64,000 nucleotides of DNA from Sphagnum compactum (lineage: Eukaryota; Bryophyta; Sphagnopsida; Sphagnales). Under the pieces are notes generated by a model. The model was not told where the DNA came from and ran no database searches. It worked only from the letters and a program-made list of their open reading frames with translations. Positions 40,111 through 51,900 of this stretch are shown here, in pieces. Position 1 is the first letter of the stretch; every line of letters begins with the position of its first letter. The stretch is taken from the NCBI GenBank assembly GCA_965153455.1, contig OZ234498.1, forward strand, positions 10,106,001 through 10,170,000, written 5' to 3'. Position numbers and translations under genes: made by a program.

Positions 40111-40140
40111 GGAAGGAAGGAAGGAAGGAAGGAAGGAAGG
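40111..40140. repeat. (GGAA)n microsatellite
   Basis: Seven and a half GGAA units, purine-only on the + strand, about 2.9 kb upstream of the glycosylase start codon. Confidence 0.95.
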
Positions 40141-40357
40141 TGGTGGAGATGGAGGTGGTGGAGATGATGGAGGGGGTGAAGTCTAGGAAAAGGTGACCAC
40201 CAGGCAAGCAACTGTGCACAACAGACAAAGCAGCCGCCATTACCACAAAGACAAGAAAGAAGAAGACACTCACCACAACCATCACCACCACAGTGAGTGT
40301 GACAGCAAAGAGGAAAACCCAAAAAAAAAAACCAAACAAACAAACACACACTAAGTT

Positions 40358-40377
40358 AGTAGTAGTAGTAGTAGTAG
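40358..40377. repeat. (AGT)n microsatellite
   Basis: Six to seven AGT units. A second, shorter run lies at about 40836-40850. Confidence 0.9.
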
Positions 40378-40426
40378 CACTTTGTGTCCTTCTCTTTTTC
40401 TCTCTCTGTGTTTGTGTCTGTCTGTG

Positions 40427-40430
<4 letters not shown>

Positions 40431-40458
<28 letters not shown>
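40431..40458. repeat. (CT)n microsatellite
   Basis: About fourteen CT units within a longer pyrimidine-rich stretch. Such tracts are common in plant core promoters and 5' leaders, so it may mark the leader of the glycosylase gene. It is complementary to the (GA)n run 0.5 kb upstream. Confidence 0.9.
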
Positions 40459-40461
<3 letters not shown>

Positions 40462-40631
40462 ATGTGGCTAATTTGTCGTTTTCTGGTTCAACTACCTACT
40501 TCTGAGCTCCCTCTCTTACACCTAATTTGGTAAATTAGGGAGAGAGAACAGAGGTGAAGGGAAGGGGAAGAGGAATGGAAAGGAAAGGGGGGGGTGGGCA
40601 TGGGGAAGGACTGAATTGATTCTGATGTATA

Positions 40632-40649
40632 CTAGCTAGCTAGCTAGCT
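40632..40649. repeat. (CTAG)n palindromic microsatellite
   Basis: Four to five CTAG units. The unit is self-complementary, so the tract can fold into a cruciform. Confidence 0.85.
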
Positions 40650-40800
40650 CCACCTTTTTTCTTGTCCTTTCCTGCAGTTTTTACATCAATTTGGGAAGTG
40701 TGGCTTTTGAGGCAAAGCAAAGCTTCAACTCTCGCTGTTGTATAATCATGGTGCTGTGCTTTCTTCCTTTACTTCACCCACTCTGCTCTCTGTGTGTGCA

Positions 40801-40817
40801 TCTATAAATCTATAAAT
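40801..40817 (+). promoter_or_regulatory. Possible tandem TATA element for the glycosylase gene
   Basis: TCTATAAATCTATAAATC contains two overlapping TATAAAT words, set in DNA that turns pyrimidine-rich and GC-richer downstream. This is where a promoter of the + strand glycosylase gene could be, leaving a roughly 2-kb leader with introns. It is a sequence match only. Confidence 0.3.
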
Positions 40818-40834
40818 CTGTGTCTGTGTTGTTG

Positions 40835-42906
40835 TTGTAGTAGTAGTAGTCTAGCATTGTTGGGTTTTGTTTTGTTTTGTGGAATTTGGGTTGGGTTTGG
40901 GTCTGTTAAAGTTTGCGGGGTTTTGAGCAAGTCTTTTGTCTGTTGCTGTTGCTACCTTGTGTTTTTATAATCAGCACTTCCGCACAGGTTTATTTGCTGT
41001 CTGTCTTTCTGTCTGTCTTCTCAGTAGCTCTTTCTTGCTCTGCAATTCATGGTGTTGTTGTCGTTGCAAGTGAATTTTGTTTTTTGGAGGCTTCATGATG
41101 TTGCTGCTGCTAAGATCATCCATCCCGTTTGCTGCTGCCGCCTTGTTGGGTCAGTGTCGCTGTGAGGGTGGTGACGACTTGGGTGCTGCTGTTGCTGAGA
41201 AATGGCCAGCTTTCTTTCTTCTTTCTTTCTTTCGTTGCATGTTGGTTTCCAATTCCTTGCCGTCGGAGTCCACAAAAATTCTCCTCTCAGCTCTCGAGTC
41301 TCGAGTCTCTCTCGCGCACACAGGAGTTAGGAATTGTTGGGTTCCCTTGAAACGTCGATGAGCTTCTGTTAGGTTCCTCATGGAACCACACTACTAATTG
41401 CATGTGTATGTATATCGCTATGCACCGCCCTTTGTAGACAAATTGGGTCGCAAGAAAATCATGAAAGATTGCATGCATGTGGTGTTTGCCTCTCGTCCTA
41501 ATTCACCTCATTGCAGGCAGCTCTTCAATTCTCTCTAGTTCTTGTTCAAGAAGAAGAATCAGAAGAAGAAAAGAAAGGGGGGGGGGGGTCAAGAGGGTAA
41601 GTCTTGTCCAGGCTTCCCTTCCTTCTCAATTTGCTTTGAAACACATTTCTGCATGGCTCTTTGCTCTTCGTCTTGTTTGGTTTTTGGGCTGTCTTTTTCA
41701 AGCATCCTTGCTTCAAGCCTTCTTTCTTTCTTACTTCTTCTTCTTCTTCTTCTCCTTCTTCCCATCTTGACTCCTTTTTTTTCTCTTAATTGCTTCCTTC
41801 AATCTTCCTTCTCTCTCTAAGCTTTTTTGGCACTGGAGTTGCAGCAAATCTGTAAGAAAGAAAAATAAAAATGCTGCGCCGTGTCTTCTTGCCTCTAGAT
41901 TTGGAACTGAATTCTTGAACCCAGTTCAATCCATTGTTTCTATAATGTAAGTGTGGTCACTGGTGACATAGCTTAATTTGAATGGGAACTGACCTAAGCT
42001 TCTTCTTTCAAGCTTGCATGATGGCATTGCCCAATTGTCGTTTGCTTTCATGTACCTAAGAGCAAAAAAGTTAGGGCAAATTGTTTGATATCTACATCAC
42101 ATTCAAAAAGCCACCCTTGTGCTGCTAGCCATAGAAATCAAATCATCCTTGAACCCTAAGCTTCCACTGTTGTCTGCATCTCAGATTTGATGTTCTCTTC
42201 TTTGTTTTGTTCATCAACTGTCTCTCTATGAACTCTCTCAAGTTTGATTTTGCATAGATCTTCCATTTAGGATGTGCATGTGGTACATGTTTTGATGTGC
42301 TTGTTTTTCTTTTCTTGGGATAGCAGGTGCAAGTGCGAAGTCAGTATGAGAAGCTGAGGTCAAGGAGGTCCTCCTTCTCCCAGTTTGAAAGCAATAGTAA
42401 TCTGCCACTGTTTCTTCCACTGCCTGCAGTACCAAAAGCTGCTGCTGCCACCCTCTTTCGGTCTTCTTCTGCCAAATCTACAGCTGGAAGCTTAGCTCAT
42501 TCAAAGGTTTGAACTATTGCAGAACCCCCAAAAATGACTTTTTTTTCTTGCTCCTCTTCTTCTGTTGAACATGCATGAATTGGTCTAGAATCTATATAAA
42601 TGTGAAACTTTCAGCAGAGACTTCATTGCAGATGGGTCTTGGACACCTTTCTGGTACACTCATGTTGATCACTCACTATTCTGAAATGTGAAGATGCAAA
42701 ATTGAGAGCCAAAGTGCCAAATGGTGGATCATTCATTCCTCATCAGATTTTGGTGAGGATTACCACAAGTGGGTGATCTCAATTTGCAACCATCAAACAA
42801 TTGTGGTAAAGCCTGAAGTGAGAGAGCATGAGACAGACAAAACAATGCAAATGAATTCACCTTGAACAACTGGTCCATTACAAAATCTTAGGGTTTATGC
42901 TTTGTT
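40835..42906 (+). other. Probable 5' leader region of the glycosylase gene
   Basis: T-, CT- and CTT-rich DNA (for example a CTT run at 41733-41754 and G13 at about 41577) typical of plant 5' untranslated exons and introns. One likely exon is 42327-42506, flanked by ATAGCAG and GGTTTGAAC. It is open in the glycosylase frame and joins the next exon in phase, but has no in-frame ATG, so it is either leader or coding from an ATG in an earlier unseen exon. Confidence 0.45.
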
Positions 42907-42972
42907 GTTTTTTTGCAGAGACCAAACCTTTCTCACAGACAGACAGTAGGTGGTAGCCATCATTCATGGATC

Positions 42973-45900
42973 ATGAAGAGACAAGCCCTGGTGGCTCCAT
43001 CCACAATGAAATGCCATCGTAGGCAGCAGCAGCAGCATCATTGGAAAGCTTCCCCAACTTGTTCAAGTGAATCTGACCCAGAAATAGTAAGACTCAAAGC
43101 AGTACTAGGATCAACAACAACAAGTCAACCAAAATATCGGGTGGGGAGGGTCAAGAAACGGAATCAAAGATATTACACTGACGATTTTATTGTTGACCCC
43201 ATTCTGGAAGATTGCGGTGATACGACGACAACTGCATGTGGTGATACAACAACTGTGCTTCATGAACTCAAATCTTGGATTGGGTTCAGGAGAACTGTGG
43301 TTCGACGAAAGAGACCAAGAAGAGTTGTTCCCAGCCTTGTAATGGAAAGACATGTGATGGGTATGGGGGGTTGTTCAGATGGTGGGACAAATAATGAAGC
43401 TGCAGGAAACAATGTCCTCACTCTCTGTGCAGGTCAGTTGTTGTATGTTTCTATGAGCCCCACCAAAAAAGAAAGGGGTGTACAGAATTTTGATGCCAAG
43501 AGATCTTTGCAAGCATCCAAGATCAATTCAGTTTTTGCTCCAGTCAGATCTGGTGCTGTAATAATACTTCTTTCCGTTTCTTTTACAGAATTTCATTGCT
43601 CTTTTTCTGTTGGAGAAAAAATTGTGTTGGACCACCCTTCGGAACTTGGAAGGGCAAAATGAATTGATGCACAACTGAAATGTAGTAGGTTGGTGTGTGG
43701 CAGGTCAAGTGGTGATGACCGGGAATATGATACAAGAAAGTGAGAAAGACAATCACATTCTGCGTAAAGTTTCAGAATTTGAATCTATACTTGATGAATC
43801 AGCTTCCACACTGCTGGACCCTGTCAATGGGTACATGAGAAGACAAGATGAGCTCTGTCCAGGTCCTGTGCAAGATGAGGAGCTAGTGATTCTAGGCCCG
43901 CAAACACCTGAAAAAATTCAAAAGCGAAAGAGGACTTTGTCTACTACTGAACCACCACCACCCCTCCTGCCACCCAGTGCGAATGTCATCGGTCCATCAA
44001 CTGGAACACAGATTTCTCTATGGAAATCCATTCAAGTTCTGTCATCACCTACTCAGCAGTCTCCAGACAGTAACAGTGTCCTGGCTTCTGCACCCACAAC
44101 ATCCAGGCCCCCCTTGGTGTGTGCAGACACCTTCGAATTGGTTGTTGAGTTGAACATTCCATCCCCTCCCAAAGTTGGAGTTGCTGCAGCAGAGGAGGCT
44201 CAGTTGCTGCTGCCATCTGCCATCGATTCCATTGATGATGATGAGGTAAAGACTATGTCTTCGGGGTTTGGAAAGCATTCATCACAAGTTATGAATGATG
44301 TTGGAGGGGATGAACTCAGTCTGATGTTGAGAACAACACCCAATTCAGCAGCAGCAGCCGCCGAACAACTTGTACATGAGAATCTAGCCTCCAGAAGCAT
44401 CCCCATTCATTGTAAGTTTAGCACTTGGGACTGTGAGCTTCAAAGTTTGTAGCCAATTGTGATACTACTATTATATATTATCTGGTCTAGAGTTGGGAAA
44501 AGTGTGAAAAAAGCTAAAAAAATTGGGATTTGTTATCTTCCTCCAAAAGGGGTTGTTCTTCATTTGGGCTCCTGTAGGTACAACTTCAACTGTGCATCCA
44601 GCAGCAGAAGACACATGTCACACAACTGTGGCTTCTTCTTCTCCTCCTCCTCCTGTCATTGACAGAAGCCTCCATCCCCAAGCAGATAACTGCAAGAACA
44701 AGAACAAGAACAAGAACAAAGCCTGGTCTTCCAAAACTCACACCAAGTGGAAATTCACAATACGGGATTCCACGGTAAGTTAACTCCTGAACAAGTGCTG
44801 CTATGTTGCCTATTTGTATATGTTGCATGGGGTTCTGGATCTAGAAATCGTGCTCGTTTTCTCTGCTACTACCCATGTGTGAACGTCATTTCTAAATAGA
44901 GTTTTTCGGTTACAGTCAATCATCATTTTCATGCTGCCTAATGGGTCCTTATTGAAAGGTCATTTCAGTTGAGAAGTAGACAAGTGATAAGTAGATTAGA
45001 GCATATTATGGGTTGGCAACACAATCACGAGTCAGTGATTTTTCAACAGGAAATAAATGTGAAAGTCAAAGTACGGAAGAAAAAGTATACTCCCAAGGTA
45101 TGGAGGGAGAAGCGACCAGCAAAAGTTCCCAAAGTGAAGAAGACAAATGGAGACAAGCCCAGAACTGCTCACCATGTTCAAGTTGGTAAGCAGGGAGCAA
45201 TGATAATTTTGTGACAAAAGACCCACAAAAACTTCAGCATGAGAATTCATACCTGAAGATTTTGGAAAATACGTGCAGCATAGTTTGCGTAAACAGATTC
45301 CATTTTACTCTCTTGGGTGCCTTTGAAATTTGAAGTGTTTCGTCATCCCATGCAGGAGGCTTTGGAGATAGCAACACTCAGGAGTTCACCAAAACTGCGT
45401 GTATGAGAAGGGTGCGGATGGTGAGACAGAGATCTATGAAACCGAGAGTTATTGCCACCATCACTCTGTCCGATTCTTCTGAGGAGGTAGTAAAGTCGAT
45501 GTTTGACAAAACAGACAACGATGATGTCTGCTCCATGAGTGCTACTCTCTTGGGTGTTGAAAATGTTGTGCGAAAGAAACGGTCCAAGAAGAAACAAAAG
45601 ATGAGCAGCAGCAGTGGGTGTGGTGGGGGGGATGTCACAACAATTACTGCGACTCCTCCAAATGATAATGCAGAAAGTTCCCACTTAAATGAGGAGCCCC
45701 TAATTGCAAGACTGGCACACACTGAGGCCCAATTTGAACATGTCCTTCTTGTAGAACCGCAGAATCCTAGTATGGAGTTTGCAAATGGGGAGGATAGCAC
45801 TGAGTTAGTGGAAACACCAACAGCAGAGAGATTTAATAAGAAGGCTGAACTTACAGGAATGAGCATTGAGAAGAAGGTTGAAGAAATACAATCAGAGAGC

Positions 45901-48900
45901 CCTCCTCGTCCATTGTCGATCTTATCAACGGTAGCAACAATGGAAATGTCGATGAAATTGTCAACTGTTGCTACTCCTACTGATGAATCAGTTGGAACTG
46001 GGGCAAGCCCACAGAATACACTCGCCTTGTTAGAACCTAAAACACCATCAGAAAGGGTAGCTATGGTGGACATAAACAATGATGAAAGCCCAGTTTGGGC
46101 TTCTTCAGTAGTGAAATCAAAGAGGTCTGCAAACAGGAAGCAGTCAAATAACCTCGCACATTCTGTGCGTCGCTCTCTGATGCAACAATTTGACTCAGTT
46201 GCAGCAGCAGCAGTAGCAGCTCCTGAGATGACTGATCTGCTTCAGGTCAACAATCATGATGCCCATGACAACACTGGGGGGCTGAGAAATCTGTTTGTCC
46301 AGCCCCTTCTTCAGCAGGAACCATTCTCAGAAGCATGCTGTCCCCCTGATCAAAATGTGGGCCTGAATATGGGTTTGTATTGTTCATCATCACGCCTCTT
46401 GAGTCAGCCAATCCCATTCTTGCAGATGGATAGTTTGCAGCAGGTAGCATACTTGAGGAATTTGATGAACTCTGAAGAATATCATCTTTCTCATAACACT
46501 CTCCGCGATGACCTCCTGCGAAAACTTCCAGAGACAAAGCAGAAGGAGGTGCTAGCCCTTTGGCCAAAGGTGACAAAAGACGCAGACTATGATCCTTACC
46601 CAAGATCCAGGAATCACACAAAACAACGACTCCTTGAAGACATCTCATCTCAAGCTCTTCAAATGGTTCCATATGAAGGAGTTGGTTCTTCACAGCAAAT
46701 TGTCGAGTACAAAGTTTACACAAGGAGAAAGATGAAGATCAAGCCTAAAGTTGTGTTAGATGCCGAAACCATCCGAATGTGGAATCGTGTCATGTTCATC
46801 AAAGGTGCCAAAGATGAAACAGCCACTGAAATGGATGAGGAAAAGTGGGAAAAAGAGCGATCTTTCTGGAAAATACGTGCAGACAATTTCAATTGCATCA
46901 TGCGCCAAATTCAAGGTAAGCATGAGGACGTAGACTGCGGCATGCAGAAGCTCTGGACATAAGCTATACTGATAATGGTCAAGACCCAGATGAAAAAGAT
47001 ACACCTCATGACACATCACCTTTGTTGTTTAGGTGATCGTACATTCTCAAAATGGGGTGGCTCTGTGGTCGATTCAGTGGTTGGAGCTTTCCTTACACAG
47101 AATGTCACAGACTACCTTTCCAGGTACAACACAATCCAATCCTGCTTAGTGATTTTGGGTCTTTTGAGATCGAATGGGTGAATCACATGTGATTGCAAAA
47201 CAAATGAAAGACAAAGTTTTGATCTCAAATCCTTTGTTTATAGATCCCCTGGGTATCGATTTCTCTTAACTAACCAATTGGGACAAGGTTCCTCTTCAAT
47301 GGGTGGAAAATGGTGTTTTTTGCAGCTCTGTTTTCATGTCCTTGAGAGCACACTTTCCACCTTCATGTGTAGAGGAGAAAAGTGCCACACAAGATGAACC
47401 CAACATTGCAGAGCATGTAGAAGAACCATTGGACAAAACAACCACAGAGATTGTGCTGACAGAATCTGGGTCACCCACTTCTTCTTTGCCCATTGAGTTA
47501 TCTTGCAATGGACATGAAACCAGAGCTGATGAATCTCGTATCCACCATATCAATGCTGATATCATTGATCAAGTCAAGTCCGATTTACACATGCAAGCAT
47601 ATGAAGAAGAAGCCAGATCCGATGAATCTCAAATCTATACTGATGTTGCTAGCACTGATCATCAAGTCAATCCCAATTTGGACAGTGAATGTGAAGCTGG
47701 AGCAGATGTAGCACATATCAATTACATCAAGGCTGTCAGTGTTGATCCAGTCGAACCCAATTCAGAAAACCAACAGAACTTACTAGCTGAAAAGTGTTTA
47801 GTACCTGATGCAATAGATGGGAGTATAATAACTAATATGGAATCGCTTCTTGAGACACATTCTGGACGAATTTCGGATATGGCTGAAAAGATTGATGGTT
47901 GTTCTACTGACTTTTCAAAGCTCAAGGTTGAAGTGAGATGCATTGACAACCCAGAGGAGGCATCTGCTGCCAGAGATAATTATACAGCTATGTGCATTGA
48001 AGCTTCTGATCCAGGGGTTTTGAATGTAGAGCCTGTTGGCTTTTGTGAAAGTCATGCTAGCATTCCGATGTTTAGTGGAGCGACAGAGATGATCAGAAAG
48101 TTTCCCGATTTGCTGGATGATAAGAAAAGTCTTATGGCAGCAGAGGGAGCTCTTGCAGCAACTCTGCGCACAGTTCTCGGCAAGACTGCAACATCACGGT
48201 CTTCTTCAGCCATTGATGATTTGAAACCACTGGAGTTTCGAAAGATACGCCATGAGGCGCGCAGACGGGCAGCAAATCTCCGAAATGCACGAATGGCCGA
48301 AAAGGTTCAGTTGAGGTTCCTGACAGGTCCTGAAAGGGCGAGGTTTGAGGAGAGCCGAAACTCGAGTAACAAGGATAGTGATAATTGGCAAGCTTGTCGA
48401 AGGGAAATTTTGACTAAAGAAGGTTATTTGCGGGACAATTTCACAAAGGATTGTGTTGATTGGGAGGCTGTGCGGCTTGCCAATGTTGATGAAGTTGCAA
48501 GAGTCATCAAAGACCGTGGAATGAATAATGTTCTTGCTGGACGAATTAAGGTATGTACAACTAACTTTAGATGCTCGTTACACCACCCCAGGGCTTGGGT
48601 AAAGTCCACATTTGGCAGTTTCTAAATGACCATCATAGAGTAAGAAGAAGACTTTGCAAAATCCATTGTAAATTCTCGAAACCCATCATTGTAAAGCCAC
48701 ACTGCAGAATTTAGTGACCAAAAAAAAATCCTTTGTACTCTGATTTTGTTCCTCAGGCCTTTCTTGAAAGAGTGCACAATGACCAAAAGGGAAGCCTTGA
48801 CTTGGAATGGATCCGGTACCTTGCGCCTGATGATGCCAAGTGAGTTTTTTCTGGAATGCAGCAGACATGCTGAATGAAAATTTTTCAATATACAGAAATA

Positions 48901-51900
48901 CAAGGGGTTATGCTTCCCATGCAGCCAACATGATAGAATTTAGCCTTCTGAACTATCATGTGTTGCCCTGCTTCCAGGAGATTTTTACTTGGTGTGCGAG
49001 GCTTGGGTCTAAAGAGTGTGGAATGCATACGGCTTCTTACACTACACCATCCTTCATTTCCAGTAAGCTTTATGGGAGATTTTCCTGCTTTCCTTTCAAT
49101 CCATAATCCTTGGGATTTGATGAGGTACTAAACCCTAAACCCCATCGATTAATCAGTTGATTGAATGGCACAGGTGGATACAAATGTGGGGCGCATAGCT
49201 GTGCGACTCGGCTGGGTGCCTTTGGAGCCGCTACCAGAAGAAACACAGCTCCATTTACTAGAGATGTAAAGCTTACTCACCCCAAAGCAACATTGCCTCT
49301 GTTGGATAAGCATTTGTGGAAAATGCATATTAGGGTAGCTTATTGAAGTGCATAACTCACTTGGAAAACTATTGCAGTCAGTCAATGGTGATGGAAATTA
49401 TGAAATCAGGGATTGCTTGGATACTAGATCCATAACTAGGTGATGCATCAATAGCAATGTTAAATGTTGGTAACCCAAGACCTTAAAAAAGAAGCCACTT
49501 GATGGGTATTTAACCTTCGGAAATATGCCCACTATTCCTGTGCCATTATGCCATTTCATTTATTGTTTGTAGCCATTCTGATATGCCTAACCCAAGATTC
49601 ATCATCATGTAGGTACCCTGTTCAAGAGCATATTCAGCAATATTTGTGGCCGCGACTTTGCACCCTTGACCAACAGACATTGTAAGATCCTTCTTTTTCC
49701 TTCTTTTTTTCCACTATTCAGAGAAAAGTCTGATCTGCATTATTTCTGTGAATCATGAACTATAAAGATGATCCTTTCAGTTTGACGGTGTGTTTCTTTG
49801 CTTCTGATTGTTTTGTGCGCAGATATGAACTGCACTACCAGATGATCACATTTGGCAAGGTTTTCCTCAATTGTCAATCAAATAAACAAACACACACACA
49901 CACACACGTCTGTTGTCTGTTCTATGTCATGTTGCACCAGTGGCAGTCATTGACTTTAACTCCACAGAATGGCTAGTTCAAAGGGGATAATCTCAAATTA
50001 GATATATGCAATTGAGACATGGCCAATTTTTGATTGCACAGGTTTTTTGTACCAAGAGCAAGCCAAATTGCAATGCATGCCCTATGCGTGGTGAATGCAA
50101 GCATTTTGCCAGTGCTTTTGCCAGGTGAGAATTTTCACTCCTCAGCCTCCTACTGCTGTGCCCATCAAGCTTTTTTTTGGGCTGTTGCCAAAAAGATTTG
50201 GTGATGTTCACAAAGTCCTGGCTTATGAAATTGTGAACCTGTTGACCCTGGATTTTTTCAGCTGGGGTAGTCTATTTTGCTCTTGTAGTTTTTCCTGCTG
50301 ATTCATATTGCCCCCATTGGTGGATAATGTCTGTTGTGATTGCTGTGATTATTATCCCATAGTCACATTCATGTTCAATCTTGCTGATGGAACGTTTTCT
50401 TTTGCAATGACCTTCTGTAGTTATATCATTACCATGGCTTTCATTGCAAGTCATTTGTGATGATTTCCACAAACCCGCGGATTCCTTAATGGTGCAAAGA
50501 TTGAGTGGGGATTGCAGTGCAAAACCACTCCTCATGGGGCCAGAAACCACATCCATGTCTACGGCACTCATTTTACCAGAGATGATGGCAACAACTGTGC
50601 AACAGCAGCATGATGGATCAAACTATCTGACCCTACTTCCTCCTATAAATGCTGCTGGTGAGGGACGAGTGGGAGGGAGTTGCATACCCATAATTGAAGA
50701 GCCTAGTACACCTGAACAATCATGTGCTGAAATGGTGACCGACCACCCATTGCCTGATATTGAGGATGTCCCGTTTAGGGAGCACATAGAGAATCTAAGT
50801 GCAGAAACTGCATCCCTATTCAGCAAGGATGAGGAGGGGCAATTAGTGGTGCAGATTACATCCAAACCAATCCTTGCTGTTGAATCAGATGCATTTAAAG
50901 CTGAGTTATTGAAGCTGAAGGCTGATTTGGACATGGACAATGATGATGTGCCAATGCTCATGGATACCTCCTTATCTTTGTCCCAAACAATCACCCAAAA
51001 TGAGACAACAAAACCACCGTCAGTGATTGAATTGGATGATGGGGATATCATGATCAATGAGCTGGTGGAAAGTACTACCATCTTGCAGTCATCAGAAGAC
51101 AGCAACATAATCCCATCACAGGAGCTCATTCTGCTACCCCCGCATGCTTGTCGCCTGCCTGCTCCAGAGTTAAAAAATATTCATCGCCTTCGAACTGTTC
51201 ATTATGTGTAAGTGATTGATTATACACCTTTTAACCTGTGAGCTTTTAAAGCATGAAGTTTGATTTTTTGTATGTGTTTTCTTAATCTCTTTTGTGTAAG
51301 AGGAAGTCTAATAGTTTGCACTCACAAGAAAGAGACTGGTGAAGAAGTCAAGCAGAAAAGAATCTACTTGGAAACTGTAGTGGTTGTGTGAGATCTGATA
51401 CTGAATACAATCTGTTGCGAATTTATTGGTTGTACCCAATTTCCTGGTTGGCAGGTATGAACTCCCTGACACACATCCACTTCTCATGGAGGTAAAATCT
51501 TCTTCTTCTTCTTCTTCTTGCAGTTCACAAAAATCAAACCCATGACTCTCTATTTGGGAGGATGCTCAATTAGGAGGATATTTGTTTTCCACTTTCAGAC
51601 AGTAAGCATGCAAGAGCAGAAGTAGGTGGTCTGCAAAGAAGAGTTTTGTCATGATCAGTGGCATTCACTTGTTGGTTTGTGGAGTTAAGGGTTATTGGGT
51701 CAGTCAAAGGAGGAAATGGAGGTATGCTACTCAATTCTATTCCAATGCTTGGTTGCTGTGCATGTGGAAAAACAGATGGACAGAAGAGAAGTTGATGATC
51801 CATGCTATTATTTGCTTGCTATTTGGAGCCCAGGTAAAATTTCAGGCTTTCAATTTTTATTCTCACATCTTTCTGTTGTCAGAGTCAGGAGACTTGCCTT

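Noticed and set aside
39836-40351. 171-codon - strand frame
   Set aside because: Its composition is dictated by the GA/GGAA microsatellites on the opposite strand (runs of Phe, Leu, Ser); no domain and no ATG-led conserved start.
41077-41361. 94-codon frame ahead of the glycosylase as a separate small gene
   Set aside because: Lies in the T/CT-rich leader region, has no recognised motif, and begins without an ATG at that position; more likely leader sequence.
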